DNA from: Arachis hypogaea
Lineage: Eukaryota; Streptophyta; Magnoliopsida; Fabales; Fabaceae
DNA: 64,000 nt
Direction: 5' to 3'
Assembly: GCF_003086295.3 (NCBI RefSeq)
Contig: NC_092048.1
Location: forward strand, 108,764,276 to 108,828,275
Below the pieces are notes generated by a model that was not told the origin of the DNA, ran no database searches, and worked only from the letters and a program-made list of their open reading frames with translations. The position numbers and the translations under genes were made by a program. Position 1 is the first letter of the stretch, and each line of letters opens with the position of its first letter. Below are positions 10,309-20,709 of the stretch, one piece after another.

Positions 10309-11259
10309 AAGCTCAGCAAGGTCCAGCTAAAGACAATAAAGAAGCGCTTGCTGGGAGGCAACCCAGCCATGGGGCAACAATCCTCTAAGCATTTTGCCCT
10401 ATTTTTATTTTTATTTGTTTATATAAAGTTCACTGACACTAAGGTGAGGAACCATTTGTATAAGTCCACAGAGTTACAGAAGGATTCGGCACACAAAACA
10501 GAGAAAAAGAGCTCACTGGCAAGAAAACGCCAGTAAAAGTGCATTTTGGGCGTTCAACGCCCAAAATGGGCATCCGCTGGGCGTTGAACGCCAGTAATGG
10601 TAGCAATCTGGGCGTTCAACGCCAGAAATGGGCACCCACTGGGCGTTGAACACCAGTGATGGCAGCAGCTTGGCGTTGAACGCCCAGGAGAGCAGCATTT
10701 GGGCGTTGAACGCCCAAAACAGGCAGTGTTTGGGCGTTCAAATGCCAGGATGGCAGAGAGGAGACAAAACTCAATTTTATTCAAATTTCTTCATTCTAAA
10801 TCTTGATTTTCATACTTCAATACATGGTTTCTTGCATAAACATGTTAAGAACCTTGATTTCTAAATTCCATAATTTCTAAAACCCTACCCTAAAAATATC
10901 AAATGTATTTTAATCCATAAGCACTAGGCCTCTTTGCAAATTCAATCCAACTCTTTTCAAAATTTTTTTTACAAATCTATCTTTTCAACTCATCAATATC
11001 TTTTTCAAAACCTCCACTTTATCTTTTTCAAAATATAAATATATCTTTTTCAAAAATCTTTCATATCCTCTCAATTTTAAACCATATATTCTCTTATCAT
11101 ATCTTCTATCTTATCTTTTCCAAATAAATCTTTTTATCATATCTTTATCCTTCTTTTTCGAAAACCCACCCTTCCTCCCTATAAATTTGAGTTCGGCCTC
11201 CCTCCCTTCCCATCAACAATTGCACCTAGCTCTCCTTCTATCCCTCTCCTTTCTTTTCT
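10309..11259 (+). other. Spacer between pol and the 3' ORF of A, with palindrome cluster
   Basis: Non-coding. At 10516-10752 it holds about seven more GGCGTTCAACGCC / GGCGTTGAACGCC palindromes. From 10760 it is A/T-rich with many TTTTTCAAAA runs. The GTGGGCAACCC-like stretch near 10345-10372 (TTGCTGGGAGGCAACCCAGC) marks the end of pol and recurs near 45478 in D and, in reverse, near 24360 and 30355 in F and G. Confidence 0.6.
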
Positions 11260-11297
11260 TTTGCTTGAGGACAAGCAAACCTCTAAGTTTGGTGTGT
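11260..11297 (+). promoter_or_regulatory. Internal copy of the hairpin-polypurine module in A
   Basis: TTTGCTTGAGGACAAGCAAA (8-bp stem) followed by CTCTAAGTTTGGTGTG, 22 bases before the ATG of the downstream ORF. It copies the module at 13456-13493 that precedes the 3' LTR. Confidence 0.65.
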
Positions 11298-11318
11298 TTA
11301 TCCGCGATCACTAAGATC

Positions 11319-12452
11319 ATGGCTCCCAAAGGAAAACAACCCACTCCAAGAGGCAAGAAAGAGAGCGTTCCAAAACCACTTTGGAATCAAGGGATGTTCT
11401 TATCTAAAGAACACTCAGACCATTATAACAAAATAATGGGTCTGAGATTAGTAATCCCGGAAGTTAGATTCGATCTGGAAGAAGATGAATATCCGGAGAT
11501 CCAGGAGCAAATTCGAATCAGGAACTGGGAAGTCCTAGCTAATCCTGAAACGAAAGTGGGAAGGAATATGGTCCAGGAGTTCTATGCTAATATGTGGCAG
11601 ACTGACAAGCAAAAACTATCTGGAACTGCTTTCTATGAATATCGGACCATGGTCAGAGGAAAGATTGTTCATACCACCCCTGACAAGATCAGAGAGATCT
11701 TAAAGCTACCTCAGCTGAAAGATGATCAAGACTCCTTCAACAGGAGAATGATGAGAACAGACAAGGGCCTGGATAAGATTTTAGAGGACATATGTATCCC
11801 TGGAGCCAGGTGGACCACCAACATAAAGGGTGTCCCAAATCAACTCAAGAGAGAAGATCTCAGACTAGTCGCCAGAAGATGGCTGGACTTCATTGGGCAT
11901 TCTCTGTTGCCTACCAGCAACCGTTCTAAAGTCACAGTTAAAAGAGCAGTGATGATCCACTGCATCATGATGGGAAAAGAAGTGGAAGTTCATCAGCTGA
12001 TCTCAACTGAACTCTACAAAATTGCTAACAAAAATTCTAAAGAAGCCAGGTTGGCTTATCCAAACGTGATTTCTCTACTCTGCAAGGACGCTGGGGTAAG
12101 GATGGAAATAACTGAGTATATCTCAGTTGAGAAACCAATTACCAAAGCATCAATGGAAAAACAACAAGCACAGGATGATCCCACCAAGAAGAAAACACAG
12201 GAATTTCTCCCAGAAATCCCTCAATCTGAATACTGGGAGTATCTTGAGACGTCTATCACCAAGATACGGGAAGCTATGGAGCAAATAATAAAAGAACAGA
12301 AGGAACACAGTCAAATGCTGACCTATATGTTTAAAGAACAAGAGGAGAAAGGGCGTGACTTAAGAGAATTAAAGCGCCAGAAGTTATCTCTTGAAGAATC
12401 AAGCACCCCACGGATCAGAGGAACACCTATTTCCCAGAACAAAGGTTGTTAA
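11319..12452 (+). CDS. Downstream ORF of A, putative plant transposon protein (Transposase_32-like)
   Basis: Intact 377-codon ORF from ATG 11319 (MAPKGKQPTPRGKK), TAA at 12450. An in-frame ATG lies upstream at 11187, but the basic MAPKGK start is preferred because the homologue in F also begins with a short basic stretch (MASSSRTKRRKKK). Residues about 60-270 carry VQEFYANMWQ, YRTMVRGKIVHTTPDKIREILKLPQ and VKRAVMIHCIMMGKEVEVHQLI, as expected of the PF20167 family. The C-terminal 90 residues are Lys/Glu/Gln-rich and probably coiled coil. It sits after pol where Athila elements may have an extra ORF, but has no signal peptide or membrane segment, so it is not envelope-like. Function unknown. 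It is intact although pol is broken. Confidence 0.8.
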   Translation: MAPKGKQPTPRGKKESVPKPLWNQGMFLSKEHSDHYNKIMGLRLVIPEVRFDLEEDEYPEIQEQIRIRNWEVLANPETKVGRNMVQEFYANMWQTDKQKLSGTAFYEYRTMVRGKIVHTTPDKIREILKLPQLKDDQDSFNRRMMRTDKGLDKILEDICIPGARWTTNIKGVPNQLKREDLRLVARRWLDFIGHSLLPTSNRSKVTVKRAVMIHCIMMGKEVEVHQLISTELYKIANKNSKEARLAYPNVISLLCKDAGVRMEITEYISVEKPITKASMEKQQAQDDPTKKKTQEFLPEIPQSEYWEYLETSITKIREAMEQIIKEQKEHSQMLTYMFKEQEEKGRDLRELKRQKLSLEESSTPRIRGTPISQNKGC

Positions 12453-13455
12453 ATTCCAATTTCTGCTTTAGCTCTGTGATAGTGTCATTAGAGAAGTTCA
12501 CCTTAGGAGTCACATAGTAGTAATTAGTATCTATTTTGATCTTATCTCCAATTAAGCCATAGTTTATTTTTCTCATCATCAGCAAACATGAATAAAATAG
12601 TAGATCTTTTGAATAAGAGGCAATAAAATTTCGAGTTTTAATAAGAGAAATTCTAATTAGTTACATGTGGTGGCAATACTTTCTGTCTTCTGAATGAATG
12701 CTTGAACAGTGCATATGTCTTTTGAATTTGTTGTTTAAGATTGTTAAATATGTTGGCTCTTGAAAGAATGGTGAACATGAGACATGTTATTGATAATCTG
12801 AAAAATCATAAAAATGATTCTTGAAGCAAGAAAAAGCAGCAAGAAAAAAAAACAGAAAAAGCCAATAGCCCTTAAAACCAAAAGGCAAGGGTAATAAAAA
12901 GGATCCCAAGGCTTTGAGCATCAGTGGATAGGAGGGCCTGAGGGAATAAAATCCTGGCCTAAGCGGCTAAACCAAGCTGTCCCTAACCATGTGCTTGTGG
13001 CGTGAAGGTGTCAAGTGAAAACTTGAGACTGAGCGGTTAAAGTCAAGGTCCAAAGAAGAAAGAAGAGTGTGCTTAAGAACTCTGGACACCTCTAATTGGG
13101 GACTTTAGCAAAGCTGAGTCACAATCCAAAGGGTTCACCCAATTATGTGTCTGTGGCATTTATGTATCCGGTGGTAATACTGGAAAACAAAGTGCTTAGG
13201 GCCACGGCCAAGACTCATGAAATAGCTGTGTTCAAGAATCATCATACTGAAATAGGAGAATCAATAACACTATCTGAATTCTAAGTTCTTATAGATGCCA
13301 ATCACTCTGAACTTCAATGGATAAAGTGAGATGCCAAAACTGTTCGGAAGCAAAAAGCTACTAGTCCCGCTCATCTAATTAGAATCTGAGCTTCACTCAA
13401 AAACTCTGAGATATTATTGCTTCTCAACTTATTAGTCTCCTATTTTATTTGTCTA
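12453..13455 (+). other. 3' non-coding region of A
   Basis: No gene. Contains two CATGTG(C/T)TTGTGG-type units (about 12988-13060 and 13110-13240) like those in E, F and G, and an A-rich stretch near 12835-12870. Confidence 0.6.
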
Positions 13456-13493
13456 GTTGCTTGAGGACAAGCAACAGTTTAAGTTTGGTGTTG
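13456..13493 (+). promoter_or_regulatory. Hairpin and polypurine tract before the A 3' LTR
   Basis: GTTGCTTGAGGACAAGCAAC (13456-13475) folds as an 8-bp stem with AGGA loop. TTTAAGTTTGGTGTTG then abuts the LTR start TGATGAAC. By position this is the plus-strand primer site, though it is less purine-pure than usual. Confidence 0.75.
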
Positions 13494-15033
13494 TGATGAA
13501 CAAATATTTTATACGCTTTTTGGGGTTAATTTCATATAGTTTTTAGTATATTCTAGTTAGTTTTTAGTCTATTTCCATTAGTTTTTAGGAAAAATTCATA
13601 TTTCTGGACTTTACTATGAGTTGTGTGTTTTTCTGTAATTTCAGGTATTTTTCTGGCTGAAATTGAGGGAGCTGAGTAAAAATCTGATTCAGGCTGAAAA
13701 AGGACTGCTGATGCTGTTGGATTCTGACCTCCCTGCACTCAAAGTGGATTTTCTGGAGCTACAGAACTCAAAATGGCATGCTTTCAATTGCGTTGAAAAG
13801 TAGATATCCAGGGCTTTCCAGAAATATATAATAGTCCATACTTTTCTCAAGGATAGACGACGTAAACTGGCGTTCAACGCCAGTTCTCTGCCCAAATCTG
13901 GCGTCCAGCGCCAGAAAAGGATCAAAAGTTGGAGTTCAATGCCAGAAATGGATCCAAACCTGACGTTGAACGCCCAAAATGGCCTTATGCACGTGAATTG
14001 CTTAAGTCTCAGCCCCAGCACACACCAAGTGGGCCCCAGAAGTGGATCTCTATACCATCTATTATAGTTTACCCAATTTCTGTAAACCTAGGCTACTAGT
14101 TTAGTATTTAAACAACTTTTAGAGACTTATTTTGTATCTCATGACATTTTTAGATCTAAACTTTGTACTCTTTGACGGCATGAGTCTCTAAACTCCATTG
14201 TTGGGGGTGAGGAGCTCTGCTGTGTCTCGATGAATTAATGCAAGTATTTCTGTTTTCTATTCAAACATGCGTGTTCCTATCTAAGATATCCATTCGCGCC
14301 TAACTATGGAGAAGGTGATGATCAGTGATACTCATCACCTTCCTCAATCCATGAATGTGTGTCTGACAACCACCTCCGTTCTACATCAGATTGAATGAAT
14401 ATCTCTTAGATTCCTTAATCAGAATCTCCGTGGTATAAGCTAGATTGATGGCAGCATTCATGAGAATCCGGAAAGTCTAAACCTTGTCTGTGGTATTCCG
14501 AGTAGGATTCAGGGATTGAATGACTGTGACGAGCTTCAAACTTGTGAGTGCTGGGCGTAGTGACATACGCAAAAGGAGGGTGAATCCTATTCCAGTATGA
14601 TCGAGAACCGACAGATGATTAGCCGTGCTGTGACAGAGCATGTGAGCATATTCTTCACTGAGAGGATGGGATGTAGCCATTGACGACGGTGAAACCCTAC
14701 ATACAGCTTGCCATAGGAGGACGTACGTGCGTGAACAAAAAGACAGAGGAAAGCAGAGATTCAGAAGACAAAGCATCTCCAAAACTCCAACATATTCTCC
14801 ATTACTGCATAACAAGTAACCTTTAATCCATGCTCTCTTGTTTATTCGCAATTCAACTGATAAACACAATTGACTTCCTGACTAAGATTTACAAAATAAC
14901 CATAGATTGCTTCAAACCAACAATCTCCGTGGGATTCGACCCTTACTCACGTGAGGTATTACTTGGACGACCCAGTGCACTTGCTGGTCAGTGGTACGAG
15001 TTGTGAAAAGTGTGATTCACAATTTGTGCACCA
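13494..15033 (+). repeat. 3' LTR of element A
   Basis: 1540 bp, same length as the 5' LTR, differing at about two dozen sites by eye, many C/T or G/A. Followed by target duplication agttg. Confidence 0.93.
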
Positions 15034-15038
15034 AGTTG

Positions 15039-16232
15039 CTATCCTTGTTGACTTTCCCAAGTATAATAGTAAAAGGTTGTTGCTTCCACTCAGTTATCCT
15101 CTTGCAGTTACGAAGGAAGGTTAAGTGGGTAACACTAACTCTGATTCACAAGTACTAATCCCTTCCTAGGGAAGGATTAAAGTTAATGAAAAGTGAGTTA
15201 GCCAGCAATCACCAATTACAAATTAATACTTGAGTATTCCAACTCAAGGGGTTCCAATTAATCAACTCCCAAGCCAAGTTTAAATTATAACATGAATGCC
15301 ATTTTTTAACAACATGGAATAAGAATAAATAGGAGACATGGTAATTAAAAATAAATTAATAAAAGCAAATTTGGAGCTGATAATTAATTGAAGGAAATCA
15401 AACAAGTAATGGAATTAAATGTAAAAATGGTTCATTGCATTAATAAAATTCAAAATTAACAATATCCATATATGACCACGAGCAAATTAAATGAAAAACA
15501 AAAAGAGTAGAGTAATAGAAAGGCAAACTATAACGATGAAGATTTCAATTGAAGGTAGTAGCAACTCTCTCAATATCCAATCCAAAGCACAAAACTAAGA
15601 AATCTAAGAACCCTAGAGGAAGTAGTGTTTTCTCTTTAAAATTCAAAACTAAAAACTAAACTAAAGTGAAAGTCAATGTGTGTTAAGTCTCCCCTTGCCC
15701 CCTGGCTCTAGTTTGTGTTTTTGGGCTGAAAACTGGGTCCAAAACAGCCCAGAAATCACCCCTAGCGTCTTCTGTAATTGCAGCACGTGACGCACGTCAC
15801 GCGTACATGTCAACCACGCGTGCGCGTCGCTGGGCTTTTGTGCTTGTCACGCGTACGCGTCAGTCACGCGTACGCGTCACTGTATGATGCGCCAATGCAT
15901 GCGGACGCGTCAGGCATGCGTGCGCATCGATCCTTGCTACTCAGCTCCTTAGTTTCTTGTGTTCTTTACACTTTTGCATGTTTCCTTTCCATCTTCTAAG
16001 CCATTCCTGCCCTATACAGCCTGAAAACACTTAACACACAGATCATTGCATCGAATGGTATAAAGGGGAATTAAAAATTGACAATTTAAAGGCTTAGGAA
16101 GCAAGTTTTCAATCATGGAATAAAATTAGAAAGGATTTGTAAAACCATGCAGTTTGTATGAATAAGTGTGCGAAGAACTGATAAAAAACACTCAATTTAG
16201 CACAAGATAAACCATAAAATAGTGGTTTATCA
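15039..16232 (-). repeat. LTR B2, U3-side fragment
   Basis: Continues the LTR interrupted at 2931. The right end ...GTGGTTTATCA reads on the minus strand as TGATAAACCACTATTTTATGG, identical to the D LTR start (42218). A CpG-rich ACGCGTACGCGT cluster lies at 15784-15930. No gene. Confidence 0.75.
15784..15930 (+). repeat. ACGCGT-rich palindrome cluster in LTR B2
   Basis: Repeated CACGCGTACGCGTCA, CACGCGTGCGCGTC and GGACGCGTCAGG units, strikingly CpG-rich in an A/T-rich setting. Similar units occur in D (45635-46175) and E (50800-50940, 56385-56525). Confidence 0.8.
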
Positions 16233-16583
16233 TATACAATTCAAATATTTTTGTTTCTTTGGTAGTATGTTACTAGCATTTTTTAATTTTTTTTTATATT
16301 ATTAACATTACTGTGTATATTAATATTATTATGTGTAATAATTTAAATATTATATGTTATTATTATCATTGAAAATATGATATTAATATTCATATAACAA
16401 ATTTTGAATACTGACGTATATGTTAAATCAATATTGAAGTATTACCGAATATGAAAGTTATTATATTTACTAATATTAAAGTATTTTATATATTTATGTT
16501 AGTAAAATATATTTATGCTATCGTTAAACTAAAATTTGCTATGTATATAAATATGAATATATGTAACTTTTTTTTTCAAAAGG
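16233..16583. other. A/T-rich spacer
   Basis: Very A/T-rich; no coding frame or repeat I can name. It may be old host or TE DNA between LTR B2 and element M. Confidence 0.5.
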
Positions 16584-16788
16584 TAAAGTTATGAGTAAAC
16601 TACCATTTGTACACACAAAAGTTGAAAACGCTGACATATCTACCTATAAAAAAAGGAAATTACTATTTGTACCCATAAAAAATGGTTTTTACAAGCAAAA
16701 TTATTCAAACCCTAAAAAATTAAATAAAATTCCTAAATTACCCTTCTCTCCACCACTACCACTATCATTTCCTCCCCTCCCCCCTCTC

Positions 16789-16813
16789 CTCTCTCTCTCT
16801 CTCTCTCTCTCTC
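16789..16813 (+). repeat. (CT)n microsatellite
   Basis: Uninterrupted CT dinucleotides inside element M, of the kind common in plant 5' UTRs. Confidence 0.9.
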
Positions 16814-17097
16814 AATGTTCTCATCTTTTCCCCACCACTGCCACTACCACCACTAACCCATCCTCTCTCTCTCCTTCTATTTTCTGAGCTCGTCGCCGCT
16901 GCCATAATCTGTCAACTCTGCCAACTTCTTCCTCTTTCTCTTTCTCTAGCTTTCCTTCTGTGTTTTGCTTTTCTCTTTCTCTTCTGCTTCTTTGAATTCT
17001 CAACCCAGAAAAAGGCTTTACCATCATCAACAACAATAAAACCATATTCAGATTCTTTGCCACACACTCTCTCTTATGTGCAAAATCCCTTATCTTC

Positions 17098-17832
17098 ATC
17101 ACCATACCACCTCCTTCACCCAATCACCTTTCTAATCCTAACCCTCTTCACCCAGCCACCATTCTTCTTTCCCTTTCTAATCTCAAATCCCACCACCACC
17201 CCCCTTCACCCAGCCACCACCCCCTTTCCCTCCAAAACTCACACATGGAGACATTACACACACACCTCCACCCGAGGAAGAAGAAGAAGAGAAGAGGAGG
17301 GGGAGTGAGACCGCACTGGCAACGTGGGGACTCGCTGCGCTATCACATCATCTCGCCGTTGTTGAGGGAGCCCAAAGAAGAGATGCAACCCAGAACCAAG
17401 GAAGGGGGATCTATCGCCGCCGTCGCACCCTGCTGCTGCCGGCTCTGTCACATCTATCGCCGCCATTGATTGAGTCCGTCGCTGTCGTTGTCACTGGTCT
17501 GGAAGGAAGAGAGCGCGCAAAAGATCGGAGAACGAGGAGAGGGTGACAACGCCGGTGGGTGTCACTGCCACCATCATCATCGTCGATGTTTAGTGAGGAA
17601 GAACCGTTTTTTCTCTTCTTTTTCAATTGTTGTTGTTGTTGTTGCTACTGCTGCTGCATGTGAAGAAGAAGATGATGAAGTTATAGTGGTGGTGGTGGTG
17701 ACAGTAGTGATAAAGGAAATAAGATGGTGGTGGGATTTGAGATTAGAAAGAAAAAGGAGGGTGGTGGCTGGGTGAAGAGGGTTAGGGTTAGAAAGGTGAT
17801 TGGGTGAAGGAGGTGGTGTGGTGCTGAAGATA
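17098..17832. repeat. Internal inverted repeat of element M
   Basis: 17098-17200 (CACCTCCTTCACCCAATCAC, CCTCTTCACCCAGCCACC) is repeated inverted at about 17720-17832. The interior can therefore form a second hairpin next to the terminal repeats. Confidence 0.8.
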
Positions 17833-17993
17833 AGGGTAATTTAGGGATTTTAGGTAATTTTTTAGGGTTTGGATAATTTTGCTTGTAAAAACCATTTTTT
17901 ATGGGTACAAACGGTAATTTCTTTTTTTTATGGGTAGATATGTCAGTGTTTTCAACTTTTGTGCATACAAATGGTAGTTTACTCTAAAGTTAT

Positions 17994-18389
17994 ATTTATT
18001 TCATTGTAAAAAGAAATAAATATATGTGTCTATATAGAACAAAAGTTAAGAAATTAATAGAATAACACTATTCACTAAACGAGCTACAAAGAGAATAAAA
18101 AGGAAATTAAATCCTTAGAATTGAAATTGAACTTGATGGTAGGAAGTGGTGGAATGGAGACTTTGAAGTAAATTTTTTTCCTAGTCTGCTATTTTTTGGG
18201 GACAACGACTCTTTTGCTCAAAGATGAACTCAGGGAGTAGATTCTCTCCAGTAGAAAAAAAAATTGGATAGTGTCTAGTGTTTAATCTCACCCTTCATTG
18301 TTCTCTCTCTCCTATTTATTTTTGGTCCCACTTATAAAATTAAAGGTGAGAGATTATACTTTATTCTCTCAAGTGTTAAAAAAATGGAG
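17994..18389. other. Spacer between M and the LINE remnant
   Basis: A/T-rich, no gene. 18260-18390 shows weak inverted symmetry (TTAATCTCACC versus GGTGAGAGATTA) that may be a small MITE. The 3' end of the LINE must lie here but I see no clear tail. Confidence 0.4.
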
Positions 18390-18790
18390 ATGATCAATTT
18401 CCATGAACTCACACCTATCTTTCCATATGCTCCAACAAATGACACCTAGTTCTTGCACCTTTCTGATCATACCCAGATGTTGAAGGTGAGCTTCCTTCAC
18501 CAACCAACAGAGGTAGAACTTCTCTTCATTTTCATCCATGGTAATATGCGGAATTATACTTATTTGTCAAACTTCTTATGCCTTAGGATAAGTAAAATGG
18601 TAGTAGATGATTGTTTCTAAACTATTATTGCATCTTAGGTAGGTTGCTGACCTATTTGGGATTGTTCGGTTCAAGTTGGCCATCATAACGAGGCTTTCAT
18701 GAGCAGCTCGTCAGAGAAAAATGAGAATTTTGGGGGAAGCTTCAATTTCCAGAGCCCGGGCTAGAAGTTGCGACGGACATGGAGCTCTGG
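18390..18790 (-). pseudogene. LINE L, 3' part of ORF2 (zf-RVT region)
   Basis: Minus strand encodes VMANLNRTIPNRSATYLRCNNSLETIIYYH in short runs and ends ICWSIWKDRCEF, typical of the reverse-transcriptase zinc-binding region of plant L1 ORF2. It continues the LINE at 39040-41840, separated by insertion of F. Stops and frame changes show it is long dead. Confidence 0.7.
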
Positions 18791-19721
18791 TGATGAGTTA
18801 TTTTGTTGGAGAAACGAATCTCTCCCAAAACAACACAAATCTAACCGGCAAGTGCACCGGGTCGCATCAAGTAATAATAACTCACGGGAGTGAGGTCGAT
18901 CCCACAGGGATTGAAGGATTGAGCAATTTTAGCTTAGTGGTTAATTTAGTCAAGCGAATCAAGATTTGGTTGAGTGATTTGTGATTTGCAGAATTTAAAT
19001 TGCATTGAAAGTAAAGGGAATTGGTAATCGACATGAAATTAAAGAGAACAGGAAATAAATTGCTGAATCTTAAAGAACAAGATATTAAATGGCAGAAACT
19101 TAGAGTGCAAGAAATGTAAATTGCGGAATCTTAAAGTGCAAGAAATGTAAATGACTTGAATTTTAAAGGGGATTGGGACTTGGAGTTGCAGAAATTAAAC
19201 AAGGAAAAGTAAATTTGCATCAAGCAGAGAAGGAGAAGATGATTTGGATCAAATCGGATCTGAAGCAAAACAAGTAAATGAACATGAAAACAGTAAACAG
19301 AGAATTGGAAATTAGAAGTTCAGATCTCAGGACCCAGAGACTAGAAAACCAAGTCTAGATCTCAATGCCTTCCTAGATCCAACAAGAACAATTGCAAGGG
19401 AATTGTAAATTGCAAGGAAAGTAGATGAAGAGCAATTAACAGAAATTAAATTCAATCAAGCAGTAAATAAAACAGAGAGATCCAAGGATGAGATTGAAAC
19501 AGAATTTCTTCAATTCTCCAACCCAAGATCCAAGACAATTGTAATTGAAATTGAAAGCAATAAAACTAAGAGGAAGAGAAGTGAATTCTCCTTCCCCAAG
19601 ACTAAGAAATTAAAGATCACTCAATATCCAAAGCTCTCCGAAAACTATTATGAAAATTCAAAGAGAAAGCTCTAAAAGAAAGCTCTAAAAAAAAAAGCTC
19701 CCCAAAGAACTTGAATTCTAT

Positions 19722-19731
19722 CCTATTTATA
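19722..19731 (-). promoter_or_regulatory. TATA box in F 3' LTR
   Basis: TATAAATAGG on the minus strand; the 5' LTR copy is at 38084-38093. Confidence 0.6.
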
Positions 19732-19869
19732 CACTTTCTTCCAATGATCTTCAAGCCTTGAGTTGGGCCTTTGCTCTTGGTGGAATTGGGTTGAAAGAGG
19801 CCTTGGTTGATTGCTCTTGGAGTTTGAAGAGGAACCAAAACGAACCAATTGAACCGGGTTGGAGTTTTG

Positions 19870-20335
19870 CAAAAGTTGGACCAAAAGTTTGAGCAAAAGT
19901 TAGGGGCTAACTTTTGCCCAAACTTTTCATATCAGCACCCATATCCAGCTGATACCAACGTTGGTGCCAAAGTTAGGGGTCTAACTTTGGCCCCAACGTT
20001 GGCCTTACCATGTGCACTTGTGGCGCCAATGTTAGCCACCAAGTTAGGGGCTAACGTTGGCGCAAACTTTTGCTCCTCCCCTTGTAGTTTTCATGTGCCA
20101 ACGTTAGCCTCAAAGTTAGGGGCTAACGTTGGCGCAAACTTTTGGTGCCCAGGGAGTGTTTTTCTCATGCCAATGTTAGCCTCAAAGTTAGGGGCTAACG
20201 TTGGTGCAAACTTTTGGTGCCCAGGGGTGATTTTCATGTGCCAACGTTAGCCTCAAAGTTAGGGACTAACGTTGGGGCTAACTTTTCACTCAAAAGTTTG
20301 TGCAAAAGTTTGAGGCTAACTTTAGGTCTAGCTTT
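19870..20335 (-). repeat. Palindrome cluster in F 3' LTR
   Basis: Repeats of GCCAACGTTAGCC...AGTTAGGGGCTAACGTTGGC and CAAAAGTTTG, each a near-perfect inverted repeat. The equivalent is at 38232-38697 in the 5' LTR. The 133-codon plus-strand ORF here is just the repeat read in one frame. Confidence 0.85.
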
Positions 20336-20672
20336 TTGCTTCCTGGTTCAATTTCACTTATTCCATTGTCTTCTCTTTACTCCTAGCTATTCCTTCTTGC
20401 TTCAACCTTTCTCCAAGCTTTCTTCACCTATCATTAATCAACCAAACACATCAAAGCTATGCTTAAAATCATGAGATATTCATTCTTTCATAATATGTGA
20501 CAATTATAGTATAAAACCTCATGAAATAGCATGAATTCATACATGGTTGATTCAATCAAGGGAAACATGAAAATCTACCTAATTGGCTTGCTTGTAGCTC
20601 AAGAAAGTGCATAATTCTAATGAAAACAAAAGAAAAAGACTAGTTAAAATAGGCTAGGATGACTTGTCATCA

Positions 20673-20709
20673 CAACACCAAACTTAAAGCTTGCTTGTCC
20701 CCAAGCAAG
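20673..20709 (-). promoter_or_regulatory. Polypurine tract and hairpin of F
   Basis: Minus strand: CTTGCTTGGGGACAAGCAAG (20690-20709), then TTTAAGTTTGGTGTTG directly before the LTR. The stem is 8 bp with loop GGGA. Confidence 0.75.

Larger units (their letters stand above)
2932..15033 (+). mobile_element. Element A: Ty3/gypsy Athila-like LTR retrotransposon, 12.1 kb
   Basis: Two 1540-bp direct LTRs (2932-4471, 13494-15033) begin TGATGA and end ACCA. They flank a tRNA-Asp primer site, gag, protease, RT, RNase H and integrase in Ty3/gypsy order, a further ORF, and a hairpin plus polypurine tract. Flanks are agttt (2927-2931) and agttg (15034-15038), a 5-bp target duplication with one mismatch. 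Removing A restores LTR B2. It resembles the peanut FIDEL type in LTR length and organisation, but that name is from memory. LTR pairs differ at about two dozen sites by eye, so the copy is moderately young. Stops and a frameshift make this copy unable to supply proteins. Confidence 0.93.
16593..17984. mobile_element. Element M: non-autonomous Mutator-like element, 1.39 kb
   Basis: Long terminal inverted repeats of about 155 bp start GAGTAAACTACCATTTGTA and end with the complement (16593-16747, 17831-17984). They are flanked by a perfect 9-bp duplication TAAAGTTAT (16584-16592, 17985-17993), the hallmark of MULEs. No transposase is encoded. The interior is GC-richer with CT-, CCA- and CGC-rich stretches unlike its surroundings, as in Pack-MULEs carrying captured sequence. 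Short ORFs there (16821-17123 minus, 17411-17626 minus) are low complexity and I do not call them genes. Confidence 0.9.
18791..20672 (-). repeat. 3' LTR of element F
   Basis: Left copy. Holds the U5 block (18844-18924), a minus-strand TATA box (19722-19731) and the GCTAACGTTGGCGC palindrome cluster (19870-20335). Confidence 0.93.

Noticed and set aside
11319..12452. Downstream ORF of A as an envelope-like gene
   Set aside because: No signal peptide or membrane segment; it matches the plant transposon protein family instead.
16821..17626. ORFs inside element M
   Set aside because: Low-complexity Val, Arg and Glu runs from (CCA)n/(GTG)n and CT repeats, no domain; kept only as a possible captured sequence.
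18260..18390. Possible ~130-bp MITE in the LINE 3' region
   Set aside because: Inverted symmetry is weak and no target duplication is clear; mentioned only in the spacer entry.
19849..20250. 133-codon ORF in the F LTR (and 38211-38612)
   Set aside because: Translation of the palindrome cluster (KLGANVGANF repeats); LTR DNA, not a gene.
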